DNA of 19,235 nt from Flavobacterium sp. UBA6195 (GCF_002422095.1 NZ_DITB01000116.1:1-19235), one strand, 5' to 3'. Positions 1-6,468 are shown, counted from the first letter of the stretch. The notes: a model not told the origin generated them from the letters alone. Numbers and translations are program-made.

Positions 1-400
1 CTAGTGTTCCTGGAGCGTACTCGCTTCCCACCAACTCTTTAATTTTTCGATTGTGTTCTGTGAAAATTGGAATTAGTAGACGTTCGCGTTCTTTTATACC
101 GAGTAAACGATTTTTAAATTCATCGATGTTTAATGATACGCCATCTTTTAATAATTCGAATTGGATTTCGTTTATTCGATTTCGTGTAAAATCAAGTAAG
201 TTATTTATTGAACGAGCTTCTTCTGAATTACCCTTCATTTTGCTTAATTCAGTTGACCATTTCGATGGCTCAATAAATTTTTTAGTACTGTACTCAAATC
301 GTTTTCCTTCGATTGTTAATCGCACATAAATTGGTAATAATCCATTACCATTGGCTTTGGTTGATTTTGCATAGAAATGCAATGTGACTTTTGAATTCAT
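1..400 (-). CDS. Tyrosine recombinase, N-terminal part (runs off the window)
   Basis: The minus strand reads open from an ATG at 400 to the window edge, giving 133 residues with no stop. The start MNSKVTLHFYAKS, followed by GLLPIYVRLTIEGKR and a W-containing FIEPSKW segment, is the arm-type DNA-binding domain at the N terminus of Bacteroidota phage-integrase-family recombinases. The following helices (about 60-130) fit the start of the SAM-like core-binding domain. The catalytic domain with its R-H-R-Y residues lies outside the window, so activity cannot be judged. Full-length relatives are about 400 residues. Such enzymes integrate and excise mobile elements. A possible tRNA-derived attachment site lies about 290 bp upstream, which fits an integrase sitting next to its own element end. 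The family call is confident; which element it serves is inference. Confidence 0.85.
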   Translation of the reverse strand, partial: MNSKVTLHFYAKSTKANGNGLLPIYVRLTIEGKRFEYSTKKFIEPSKWSTELSKMKGNSEEARSINNLLDFTRNRINEIQFELLKDGVSLNIDEFKNRLLGIKERERLLIPIFTEHNRKIKELVGSEYAPGTL

Positions 401-539
401 TTTTGGTAACCTTTAAGTTATTAATTAATTTACTTTAAAGTTTGCCACAAATCAAGATGTTTGAAAATTGAAAAGGTTATTGAACAGCTTACCAATAGTG
501 GATTGGTTGAAAATCGCTGCAACTAAAATTTCAATTTAG

Positions 540-584
540 CGAGACCCAAAAATCAGGTTTTTATTAGGGTCTCGATGGGGTCTC
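540..584. repeat. Three copies of gagaccc/gggtctc upstream of the recombinase
   Basis: CGAGACCC at 540-547 is a perfect inverted match to GGGTCTCG at 567-574, and a third copy (GGGTCTC) follows at 578-584. Short clustered repeats between an integrase gene and an element end are often recombinase or excisionase arm-binding sites. The pair could equally form a small hairpin in the recombinase leader. The function is inferred from position only. Confidence 0.4.
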
Positions 585-630
585 TTGATTTTTGAAAAAG
601 AATGAATATTTTGAAAGGTAGTAAAAACAA

Positions 631-664
631 AAAACCTCGAAATTCCTAAGATTTTCGAGGTTTT
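631..664 (-). terminator. Intrinsic terminator, best on the minus strand
   Basis: Perfect 12-bp arms AAAACCTCGAAA (631-642) and TTTCGAGGTTTT (653-664) enclose a 10-nt loop. On the minus strand the stem is followed by TTTTTTGTTTTT, a good U-tract; on the plus strand only TTTTG follows. It would stop leftward transcription, for instance from the small gene at 944-1147, before the recombinase gene. Apart from this stem, the 540-584 repeats and the possible att site, no feature is visible in 401-943. Confidence 0.7.
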
Positions 665-687
665 GATAACTTTTGATAAGCTATTCC

Positions 688-707
688 GCGGAGAAAGAGG
701 GATTTGA
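688..707 (-). other. Possible attachment site: tRNA-Ser-like 3' end fragment
   Basis: Read on the minus strand, 707 to 688 gives TCAAATCCCTCTTTCTCCGC. This looks like the last part of a serine tRNA: T-loop TCAAAT, T-stem 3' strand CCCTC, acceptor 3' strand TTTCTCC, discriminator G. The 5' half of the T-stem (expected GAGGG) and the rest of a tRNA are absent, so it is a fragment, as left at the far end of an element integrated into a tRNA 3' end. The recombinase gene lies just beyond. No second copy was seen in this window. Confidence 0.4.
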
Positions 708-943
708 CTACCTATTTCAACATATTCTATAACAGCTCGTTACAATTGAATTTTTATTTGGGTAACCGATTTTACCCCCTTTTTAATCGTAAATGATTCA
801 TTTCATTTGTGAGTTGTAAATATACTCATTTGCAATGATATAGCAAATTAAAATTCAACAAACATTACTAAAAATTGAACAAGTTGTTTAAGTATTTGAT
901 TGTGCATCTCTTGATTAAAATCTTTCTGCGGTATTTTTCAATT

Positions 944-1147
944 TTAACCAAAAATCAAGTGAGTTACTTGTTCATATTTTATGCCACTATATGTACAGAA
1001 CTCTTCAATCGTTAGAAACTCATTTTCGAGCTTGTTGAGGTCTTTTTTTATCTTTTGCATCAATCTAGTACTTTGACGATAACTCTTGCCTGTTATTCGC
1101 TGTATGTCCTTTGGATAGATGCATACCCTCTGATTATTCAATTTCAT
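944..1147 (-). CDS. Small HTH-like protein of unknown function (67 aa)
   Basis: This is a complete 67-residue reading frame with basic, helical character. It begins MKLNNQRVCIYPKDIQ, contains the segment ITGKSYRQSTRLMQKI and ends with a second helical segment EFLTIEEFCTYSGIKYEQV. The pattern of two short helix pairs resembles a small DNA-binding protein, and similar small proteins are common in Bacteroidota accessory regions. It stands alone on the minus strand, and the terminator at 631-664 would end its transcript. No promoter box was recognised upstream. A role in regulating the adjacent cluster or the recombinase is possible but unsupported by anything beyond position. Confidence 0.6.
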   Translation of the reverse strand: MKLNNQRVCIYPKDIQRITGKSYRQSTRLMQKIKKDLNKLENEFLTIEEFCTYSGIKYEQVTHLIFG

Positions 1148-1413
1148 ACTTTATCTATGCCTTTGATATAGCTTTGACTAACTTCTGACGTGCAGAAAAT
1201 CTTTTGCAATTTAGTTATAATTTTTCACACTTATTTATTGGCTTTTTATGTTCATTTAAGACACTTATGTCGATTTTGGACATATGGTACACTTGTTACT
1301 TTTTCTTTAGTGAAATGCATTGTAAACTTTGCTTTAATCATTCAAAATGTGGTTGCAACTGATTGAAAGAATGAAGGAGATTTTAGATGAATGTTTAACA
1401 AAATTTTGAAGTT

Positions 1414-2172
1414 ATGGCTAGACAGAAAGGCATAATTAAATTGAAAGGTACTATTGGAGATATTACTTTTTACAAAACGCAAGATGGTCACTTGGCAAGA
1501 GAAAAAGGCGGTATTGACGCTAGTAGAATTGCAAGTGATCCAGCGTTTCAAAGAACTCGTGAGAATGGCTCCGAGTTTGGTAGAGCTGGAAAGGCAGGAA
1601 AAATGCTTAGAACAGCTTTAAGACCGTTGCTTTTAAATTCTGCGGATAGTAGAATGGTGAGCCGTTTGACACAAGCTATGGTAAAAGTTATCCAAGCGGA
1701 CACTGTTAGTGAACGTGGATTGCGTAACGTGATTGATGGAGAAGCTGAATTGTTATTTGGTTTTGAATTCAATATTCGTGGTAAGCTTGGTACTACTTTG
1801 TTTGCTCCGTTTGTGGCAACTATTGACCGAGTGGCTGGTGAAATTACTGTGGATTTAGCATCATTTATTCCTGCGAATATGATTGCTGCTCCAAGTGGAA
1901 CTACTCACTACAAAATCATTTCTGGAGGAGCTGAAATTGATTTTGAAGCTGAAACCTATGTGGTTGCTACTTCTGAAACGGCAATTTTGCCTTGGGATGG
2001 AACTGCTACTGCTCCAATTAACCAAGTGAATGCTGTTACTGCTAACTCAACTAAGCCATTATTTTTGGCTTTAGGTGTTGAGTTCTATCAGGAGATAAAT
2101 GGACAAATGTACCCATTGAAAAATGGTGCTTTTAATCCATTGTCTGTTGCGAAAGTTGACAGCGGTGTGTAA
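1414..2172 (+). CDS. Conserved-looking 252-aa protein, possibly phage structural
   Basis: I do not recognise a named domain. Residues 1-35 are basic and Gly-rich (MARQKGIIKLKGTIGDITFY, then a REKGG motif). Residues 40-100 are Arg-rich and helical, and residues 110-252 look beta-rich with Thr/Ala/Gly-rich strands, ending in a short hydrophobic tail. There is no signal peptide or transmembrane segment. The stop TAA overlaps the start of the DUF5675 gene by one base (TAATG), so translation is probably coupled. A basic N-terminal arm plus a beta-rich body, placed directly before a lysis-like gene and two small membrane proteins, suggests a virion or other particle protein. This is an inference from layout, not from homology. 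ATG 1414 is the natural start; the 266 bp upstream hold no other gene. Confidence 0.75.
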   Translation: MARQKGIIKLKGTIGDITFYKTQDGHLAREKGGIDASRIASDPAFQRTRENGSEFGRAGKAGKMLRTALRPLLLNSADSRMVSRLTQAMVKVIQADTVSERGLRNVIDGEAELLFGFEFNIRGKLGTTLFAPFVATIDRVAGEITVDLASFIPANMIAAPSGTTHYKIISGGAEIDFEAETYVVATSETAILPWDGTATAPINQVNAVTANSTKPLFLALGVEFYQEINGQMYPLKNGAFNPLSVAKVDSGV

Positions 2173-2567
2173 TGGTTATTTGGTTAACTAGAACTTATTT
2201 CCCTGAAGGAACTAACGGTAAACTCGAATGCGAAGGTAAATTGATTTGTAAAACCATCGAATTGCCATGGATGATGAACGAAACGAAGGTTTCTTGTGTT
2301 CCGGAAGGGAAATATTTTATTAGAAAGCGATACAGTGCAAAATACAAATGGCATTTAGAAATGGTGGATGTGCCGAATAGAAAGTTTATTCTATTTCATC
2401 CTGCTAATAATGCTCAAAAGGAATTGCAAGGCTGTATTGCTCCTGTTACTAAACTTTCTGGACCTGGATTAGGTTTGATGTCGAGAAAAGCTTTTGCGAA
2501 GCTAAAAGCATTTGTTTACAAAGCTTTGGACAATAAAGAAAGTGTTGAATTAATTATCCAATCTTAA
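2172..2567 (+). CDS. DUF5675 family protein, lysin-like
   Basis: The 131-residue length and layout fit DUF5675: an N-terminal strand region with ELPW at 30-33, PEGKY at 44-48, and the conserved core ILFHPANN with His76 followed by QGCIAP with Gly87-Cys88. The spaced His and Gly-Cys pair recalls the catalytic motif of L,D-transpeptidases, so a cysteine peptidase or peptidoglycan-linking activity is plausible. This is inference, as the family has no assigned reaction that I know of. Such genes occur in phages and prophages. The start overlaps the stop of the preceding gene (TAATG) and two small hydrophobic proteins follow, as expected of an endolysin-holin arrangement. No export signal is visible, which would fit holin-dependent release. 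Confidence 0.75.
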   Translation: MVIWLTRTYFPEGTNGKLECEGKLICKTIELPWMMNETKVSCVPEGKYFIRKRYSAKYKWHLEMVDVPNRKFILFHPANNAQKELQGCIAPVTKLSGPGLGLMSRKAFAKLKAFVYKALDNKESVELIIQS

Positions 2568-2576
2568 TTTTAGATT

Positions 2577-2792
2577 ATGAAAAAAATTATAAATAGAGCA
2601 AAAGCTCCTACGCCAAAGTTTTTTAAAGTGCTTCGAACTGTTGGGTTGGCATTAGCTGCCGTTGGTGGAACAATTTTAGCTGCTCCAATTGCTTTACCTG
2701 CTATTGTTACAACTATTGGAGGTTATGTTGCGGTAGCTGGAGGAGTTTTATCAGCTGCAAGTCAGCTTACTACAACTGATGACAGCAAATAA
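2577..2792 (+). CDS. Small hydrophobic protein, holin-like (71 aa)
   Basis: The protein opens with a basic stretch (KKIINRAKAPTPKFFK). Two hydrophobic, Ala/Gly/Val-rich segments then run from about 22 to 62, separated by a Pro-containing turn, and the tail is short and polar (TTTDDSK). This is one or two membrane segments in a very short protein. It starts 9 bp after the DUF5675 stop, and the next small membrane gene begins inside its last codons (14-bp overlap). Size, topology and position fit a holin or other small membrane partner of the upstream lysin-like gene. No family-specific motif is visible, so the role is inferred. Confidence 0.65.
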   Translation: MKKIINRAKAPTPKFFKVLRTVGLALAAVGGTILAAPIALPAIVTTIGGYVAVAGGVLSAASQLTTTDDSK

Positions 2793-2955
2793 TCCCACAT
2801 TGATGGGAACCGCTGGAGGCACATTTTTAAGTATTGTACCTAATCTTTCCTCTGATGATATTGCAAAAACGGTTATCTTAGCATCAGTTGGAGCTGTGGT
2901 CAGTTTTACGATTTCGTTACTGCTTAAAAGTCTAAATAAGAAGCACAAAAAATAA
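2779..2955 (+). CDS. Tiny membrane protein (58 aa), overlapping start
   Basis: An ATG at 2779 opens a 58-residue frame that overlaps the end of the previous gene by 14 bp and ends TAA at 2955. The N-terminal half (TANNPTLMGTAGGTFLSIV) is weakly hydrophobic and small-residue-rich. A strong membrane helix (TVILASVGAVVSFTISLLL) follows, then a basic tail (KSLNKKHKK). The positive tail suggests the C terminus stays in the cytoplasm. The compact overlap, lack of any other frame and terminator 40 bp later support a real last gene of the cluster. It may be a second holin or antiholin-like component, which is speculative. Confidence 0.6.
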   Translation: MTANNPTLMGTAGGTFLSIVPNLSSDDIAKTVILASVGAVVSFTISLLLKSLNKKHKK

Positions 2956-2996
2956 GTTTAGCCCTAGTTGTGGTGACCTTTGGGTTAAACAAAATG

Positions 2997-3026
2997 AAAG
3001 CCAAGTCGGAATGACCTGGCTTTTTT
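2997..3026 (+). terminator. Intrinsic terminator of the 1414-2955 cluster
   Basis: Arms AAAGCCAAGTC (2997-3007) and GACCTGGCTTT (3013-3023) pair with one mismatch and a 5-nt loop, followed by T6 at 3021-3026. It lies between the plus-strand cluster and the converging minus-strand gene that ends at 3031. Confidence 0.8.
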
Positions 3027-3030
3027 GATT

Positions 3031-3210
3031 TTAAACTTCTCCAAATTGATTGAGCATAACCTCAACGACTACGACTTCGGAATTATACCAGTACAAATCG
3101 TTGTATTTTGCATAATCTAGTGCTTTTGTTCTGCTATCAAAGGCACCAAAGAAAACTCTTGATGCTTTTGACTTCCAACTATCGGTTTGAAATAATAAAA
3201 ATACACTCAT
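3031..3210 (-). CDS. Small protein of unknown function (59 aa)
   Basis: A complete frame from ATG at 3210 to TAA at 3031. It begins MSVFLLFQTDSWKSKASRVF and continues with FDSRTKALDYAKYNDL and a valine-rich strand before LNQFGEV. The composition (aromatic residues, alternating strands and one helix) fits a small globular cytoplasmic protein. It is immediately upstream of the converging terminator and 29 bp downstream of the DUF6943-like gene on the same strand, so the two probably share a transcript. Small proteins of this look accompany such genes in Bacteroidota mobile elements, but I cannot assign a function. Confidence 0.6.
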   Translation of the reverse strand: MSVFLLFQTDSWKSKASRVFFGAFDSRTKALDYAKYNDLYWYNSEVVVVEVMLNQFGEV

Positions 3211-3239
3211 AGAATTGATTTTAAGGATTAATAAATAAA

Positions 3240-3662
3240 TTATCTGTTGCAGTAGCGATGTAGAATAACTCTTCTCATATCGTTGATAAGGTTGATGTTT
3301 TCGTGAAATTGTTTTTCTTTTTGCTCTAAAAGTTTGAGAGCTGTAACGTGTTTAATATGAGCTTCGTGTTCTTCCATCATAATTTTAGACTTTATAAAAA
3401 ACTCCTTTTTGAAATCGTTAAGACGTAAAAATGGAATTACGGAACCAACTAAATGTTGATGCCAAAAATTTGCTTTCCATAAACTATAAGCAACAAAATA
3501 AAGGTTTTCACAATCCTGTTCTAAATCAAAAATGACTACAAAACTGTTCGTAAATGGCTCTTTTTGTGGCTTTCCGCTGTTCATTCCTTTGTTAAGTAGA
3601 AATAAATGCGGTTTCGAGTAAATCGTTCCTTTTTGGTGGGTTTTAATGATAAAATTCTGCAT
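3240..3662 (-). CDS. DUF6943-like protein (140 aa)
   Basis: The N-terminal pattern, an extended strand then KTHQKGTIYSKPHLFLLNKG, NSGKP and FTNSFVVIFD, matches what I know of DUF6943, a Bacteroidota-restricted accessory family of about 120-145 residues. Residues 60-95 carry the LWKANFWHQHLVGSVIPFLR segment typical of its centre. The C-terminal third is a charged helix (about 98-138), perhaps a coiled coil. No catalytic motif, signal or membrane segment is visible. It is followed on the same strand by the 59-aa gene. The family assignment is from memory of the motif pattern and its function is unknown. Confidence 0.7.
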   Translation of the reverse strand: MQNFIIKTHQKGTIYSKPHLFLLNKGMNSGKPQKEPFTNSFVVIFDLEQDCENLYFVAYSLWKANFWHQHLVGSVIPFLRLNDFKKEFFIKSKIMMEEHEAHIKHVTALKLLEQKEKQFHENINLINDMRRVILHRYCNR

Positions 3663-3796
3663 AACATCGGCTTTAAAAATTGATTAGATTTTCAATTTTT
3701 CGCAAATTTTCTCTTGAATTGCAGGTGTGCCTCGCTACGCTCCGCCCATTAAAATTTTTCAAAAGAAAAAAAAGAAAAAAAGAAAGCCGTCTGTTC

Positions 3797-3965
3797 AAGT
3801 GGAAGGTTTCAGAAAAAAAAGTTTTTTAAAAAAAATACTACCCGATACATCATCGGAAATCGGGTTTTGTTTTTTAGTATAAAATATCTTGCGAACCTTT
3901 GTGGGTGGAGATTTTTTTTTAAAACCCGAAGGGCTTGAACTTTTTTTTCTGAATACCTGGAACTT
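3797..3965. repeat. Long imperfect inverted repeat A
   Basis: The left arm at 3797-3823 and the right arm at 3938-3965 share a perfect core TTCAGAAAAAAAAGTT with further matches outward (AAGT, AGGT). Inside lie a second arm pair (cgggtttt about 3860-3867 with aaaacccg about 3920-3927) and a small cccgat/atcggg hairpin. It is the first of the hairpin run extending to 6535. The 3663-4509 stretch otherwise holds only homopolymer-rich sequence and no supportable gene. Confidence 0.6.
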
Positions 3966-4072
3966 ACCTTTGCTCTCTTTTTTTTATTTTTTGTTTTGAA
4001 TTTCCAAATCAAATGTCCTTGTTTAATCGGATTTATCTGAAGTAATGAGTGTTGATTTGGAGCATGGTCGTC

Positions 4073-4170
4073 TTTGGAAAGGGTATCAAATTCTTTGGAT
4101 GGATGAAAAAACCAAATTATAAAATAAAAAAGCTATTCATCCGGCCAAAGAATTTGATACTCTTTCTTGG
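4073..4170. repeat. Long imperfect inverted repeat B
   Basis: The arms at 4073-4106 and 4136-4170 pair over about 34 positions, with a perfect core GTATCAAATTCTTTGG and a continuing GGATGAA/TTCATCC, around a 29-nt loop. A short open frame from 4064 reads through the hairpin, but its arms explain the sequence better than coding does. GAGCATGG sits just before the left arm at 4060-4067. Confidence 0.7.
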
Positions 4171-4172
4171 AT

Positions 4173-4268
4173 TTGATTTTTGAGGATGCCTGAAAGTCAG
4201 TTGGCAATCGCAGTGTTTAGTTTGGAGTAAATAATCTTATGGAAATGGGAGGCATCTTCAAAAAACAA
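4173..4268. repeat. Long imperfect inverted repeat C
   Basis: The left arm tttgatttttgaggatgcct (starting 4173) and the right arm aggcatcttcaaaaaacaa (4250-4268) pair with two or three mismatches, around a loop of about 58 nt. It begins only 3 nt after repeat B. The right arm is followed by AATGCATT. Confidence 0.65.
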
Positions 4269-4378
4269 TGCATTATACTACCGAGTGATTACTATGTATA
4301 AAACAAGAAGAATTTGATTTTTTTTCAAAAAAGGTTTTTAGGTTTTTTTAGGCATAGGAAGCCTCTAAATAAATCAAA

Positions 4379-4405
4379 AAAAGGAAGACTAAATGCCTTC
4401 CTTTT
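4379..4405. terminator. Terminator-like hairpin 3' of the transposase
   Basis: AAAAGGAAG (4379-4387) pairs perfectly with CTTCCTTTT (4397-4405) around a 9-nt loop. A-runs precede and T-runs follow, so it could act on both strands. It lies about 105 bp past the transposase stop and may end its transcript or mark sequence just outside the insertion element. Confidence 0.6.
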
Positions 4406-4509
4406 GACTTATTTGTCGGCACCAAAGGTTTATTCCTGATAGGTTGCTCCTCAGCAGAGCCTATTTCCGCTTCGCCTTGGCAAAAGCAAAGCTATAAAAA
4501 AAGAACATT

Positions 4510-5511
4510 TTATTCGATTTTTTTAACTTCAAAAAGCTTTTCGTTTTTGATACAAGAGCAAATTCGATGAATTAATTTGTTTCTAACATTGTTCATTACG
4601 AGCATTTTACTTTTTCCTTCTTCAACCTTTCTTTGATAATATTGTTTAATTTCTGGATCGTAATTTGTAGCAGCCATAGCGCAAAGGTGAAGGTGTTTTT
4701 TAAGGGTTTTATTTGCCATATAATGTACTTTCGCTCTTCCTTTAATACTTTTTCCCGATGTATGTTCAAATGGAACTACTCCAGCATAACAAGCTAATTG
4801 TCTTGGATTAGAATACATTGTAAATTCATTAGTGAAGCAGATTAAATATAATGCTGTAATTTTACCAACTCCAGTAACCGAAGTTGCTTGGTTAAAGATT
4901 TTATTTAAGTTTTCATCTTCTTTAATAAACTTATCTAATTGTTTTTCAATACTTAATAAATCTTTGTTGATGCCCGCTAAAGTGTTTTTGTTGAATTTTG
5001 TACTAATTTTAGTCAATTCCTTGTCAAAATCTACCATTTCATTATCGTATTGAAGTAATCTAAGCTTGTTAGTTGTTAACTTGTCACGAAGGGATAATAA
5101 AGTTCTTATTTTGTCAACTACTTGTCTTGGTGCTCTATAAATAACAGCACTTTCAACATTTTTAAGTGCATAAAAAGCAATCCTTTCAGCGTCAATTTTG
5201 TCGTTCTTTCCTCTTTGAATTCCAATGCTTTTGATAATTCGTAATGACATTTCTACCCAAAGAGAAAAACTAAAACCTATCAAATACTTGATAATTAACT
5301 TACCGTACATACCTGTATGTTCCAGGCACACCAAAGTGTTTTCACCAGTAGCTCCCATATCTCTCAACCATTTTACAAGGGCTCTAATTCCTTTGTAATT
5401 ATTAATAAATTGATTGTGAACTGGATGTTCTTTTTTTCCTTCTAAAATCAATACTGCATCAAAGAATTCTTTGGATACATCAATACCAAGAAAATGTTTA
5501 AATTTGTTCAT
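4510..5511 (-). CDS. IS110-family transposase (RNA-guided DEDD recombinase)
   Basis: The 333-residue length is typical. The N-terminal RuvC-like DEDD domain shows Asp11 in FLGIDVSK, Glu64 in CLEHTG, and Asp104 and Asp107 in GKNDKIDAER. A helical coiled region (about 135-205) links to the C-terminal Transposase_20 domain, with SVTGVGKITA at 211-220 and the AGVVPFEHTSGKSIKGR segment, whose Ser252 corresponds to the family's catalytic serine. All tetrad residues and the serine are present and the frame is intact, so it may be active. In this family the enzyme works with a bridge RNA from the element's non-coding end. The leader upstream holds two related hairpins that are candidates for it. Confidence 0.93.
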   Translation of the reverse strand: MNKFKHFLGIDVSKEFFDAVLILEGKKEHPVHNQFINNYKGIRALVKWLRDMGATGENTLVCLEHTGMYGKLIIKYLIGFSFSLWVEMSLRIIKSIGIQRGKNDKIDAERIAFYALKNVESAVIYRAPRQVVDKIRTLLSLRDKLTTNKLRLLQYDNEMVDFDKELTKISTKFNKNTLAGINKDLLSIEKQLDKFIKEDENLNKIFNQATSVTGVGKITALYLICFTNEFTMYSNPRQLACYAGVVPFEHTSGKSIKGRAKVHYMANKTLKKHLHLCAMAATNYDPEIKQYYQRKVEEGKSKMLVMNNVRNKLIHRICSCIKNEKLFEVKKIE

Positions 5512-5610
5512 AAGACATTTATTTTAAGTTAGCAACCTAAATACTGAATACAATCGAAACCTTAATAATAGGCCTAAAAGCCTGAATAACTATTTGAAGC
5601 TGGTTCAGTA

Positions 5611-5682
5611 AAAACTGGCAAAGTCTATATCACTCGATAAGTCTGGTAACTTTGCGACGGCGGTAGTGCACTTTGTCAGTTT
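5611..5682. repeat. Transposase-leader hairpin E1 (copy 1), bridge-RNA candidate
   Basis: AAAACTGGCAAAGT at the left pairs with ACTTTGTCAGTTT at the right (12 bp, one G-U). An internal ACTTTGCG at about 5650 can compete for the same CAAAGT, giving two alternative folds. It is about 100-170 nt upstream of the transposase start. A diverged copy lies at 5742-5814, sharing the CGGCGGTAG core and the CACT.GATAAGT segment while the intervening loops differ. Confidence 0.6.
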
Positions 5683-5741
5683 GGTTGTTAATCAAATTTA
5701 ATCTATTCTCTACTCTATATAAATAAAGTTTCGGACTAATT

Positions 5742-5814
5742 AAAACTGGCAAAGTCTAAATCACTAGATAAGTATAAAAACTTTGCGGCGGCGGTAGATC
5801 ATTTTGCCAGTTTT
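5742..5814. repeat. Transposase-leader hairpin E2 (copy 2)
   Basis: Perfect 12-bp arms AAAACTGGCAAA and TTTGCCAGTTTT are followed by a T-run on the plus strand. Internal GCAAAGT and ACTTTGC offer an alternative perfect pairing. The copy repeats E1 at a 131-bp offset. Changes concentrate in two loops, around gatc versus gcac next to the CGGCGGTAG core and around tataaa versus ctggta before ACTTTGCG. Confidence 0.6.
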
Positions 5815-5879
5815 TTTATTAGTTAAAATTGCTACATTGTTTATTTTGTAAAACTAAAGGCGATGTGGCAGCAGCGCAA

Positions 5880-6071
5880 GTAAGGGTATCATTTTTTATT
5901 TGTTTACTGGGATGTTTCTGATTGCTTTAGTGGAAAAGCTGATGCCATAGACTTGAAAGAAAGATATCGCGTTGAACTTATCAAAGAAGCTATTAATAAC
6001 TTTGTGGCATCAGCTTTTCCGCTGGAGCAATGATTTGGGGTTTTCTGGCAAATGAAAAATGATACTCTTAC
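5880..6071. repeat. Very long imperfect hairpin F
   Basis: The outer arms at 5880-5902 and 6049-6071 differ at two positions over 23 nt. The inner arms at 5921-5947 and 6005-6031 pair over 27 nt around a core GGAAAAGCTGATGCCA. An unpaired internal loop separates them and the apical loop is 57 nt. The apical loop and right arm also read as open codons ending TGA at 6031-6033, which may be a gene remnant. The right inner arm contains GGAGCAATG. Confidence 0.7.
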
Positions 6072-6082
6072 TGGGGTTTTGG

Positions 6083-6156
6083 TTTTGTGGGTAATAAAAT
6101 GGCTTGTACCAAAGGCAAATTAACTTAAGCTAAAAGCCATTTTATTACTTACAAAA
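6083..6156. repeat. Long imperfect hairpin G
   Basis: The arms at 6083-6110 and 6129-6156 are complementary at about 24 of 28 positions, with a perfect core GTAATAAAATGGCTT and an outer TTTTGT/ACAAAA, around an 18-nt loop. The sequence after it reads AAAGCAATGC. Between G and I (6157-6271) there is an open but start-less frame and a small gttacc/ggtaac inverted pair; no gene is supportable. Confidence 0.7.
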
Positions 6157-6271
6157 GCAATGCAAGTACTTCCTATTTAAACACAAAGCTGATAAAAACA
6201 GTTACCGTGAACGTTCTTAAAAGCGATGGTAACCGAAAATATTCCTATGAAATTGCGAACGTTGTTAAAGA

Positions 6272-6347
6272 CAGTGGCGAAGGACGGTGTTTTTTGTAGC
6301 TGGGTGATGCGATGGGAGCTGCAAAAAATGTTGTCCTGGAGCCACTG
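6272..6347. repeat. Long imperfect hairpin I
   Basis: The left arm at 6272-6301 and the right arm at 6317-6347 pair in three blocks (CAGTGGC, AGGAC, and TTTTTTGTAGCT against AGCTGCAAAAAA), separated by small internal loops, with a 15-nt apical loop. GAGCGTTGGG follows the right arm at 6352-6361. Confidence 0.7.
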
Positions 6348-6375
6348 GCACGAGCGTTGGGTGAGCGGCTTTTTT

Positions 6376-6454
6376 ACATAATGTTATTATAGTGCATCCG
6401 AGATTTTGATTAGTAGCAGGATAGTTCTTTATGCACTATAATGCCACATTATGT
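6376..6454. repeat. Long imperfect hairpin J
   Basis: The left arm at 6376-6397 (acataatgttattatagtgcat) and the right arm at 6431-6454 pair in two blocks, ACATAATG and TTATAGTGCAT, around one small internal bulge and a 33-nt loop. Its spacing from hairpin I is only 28 nt. Confidence 0.7.
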
Positions 6455-6468
6455 AACTAAGCTTTGGG

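Larger units (their letters stand above)
4400..5830 (-). mobile_element. IS110-family insertion sequence (ends approximate)
   Basis: The element comprises the transposase gene plus non-coding flanks. IS110 elements lack long terminal inverted repeats and usually leave no target duplication, so the ends cannot be read from the sequence alone; the limits given are rough. The long leader on the transposase 5' side (5512 to about 5690 or 5820) is where the IS110 group encodes its bridge RNA, which pairs with donor and target DNA. The IS lies within a run of hairpins (A-C on one side, F-K on the other), consistent with this family's preference for structured repetitive targets. Confidence 0.6.

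Noticed and set aside
51..329. 92-aa plus-strand open frame
   Set aside because: It lies entirely opposite the recombinase N-terminal coding sequence, which has a clear family match.
688..760. Complete tRNA gene
   Set aside because: Only the 3' end is present; D-arm, anticodon arm and the 5' T-stem strand are missing.
3809..4012. 67-aa minus-strand open frame
   Set aside because: Lysine/phenylalanine-rich translation of homopolymer runs inside hairpin A; no start context and no protein-like pattern.
4064..4183. Short plus-strand frame through hairpin B
   Set aside because: The arms of the inverted repeat dictate the sequence on both strands; the peptide has no independent support.
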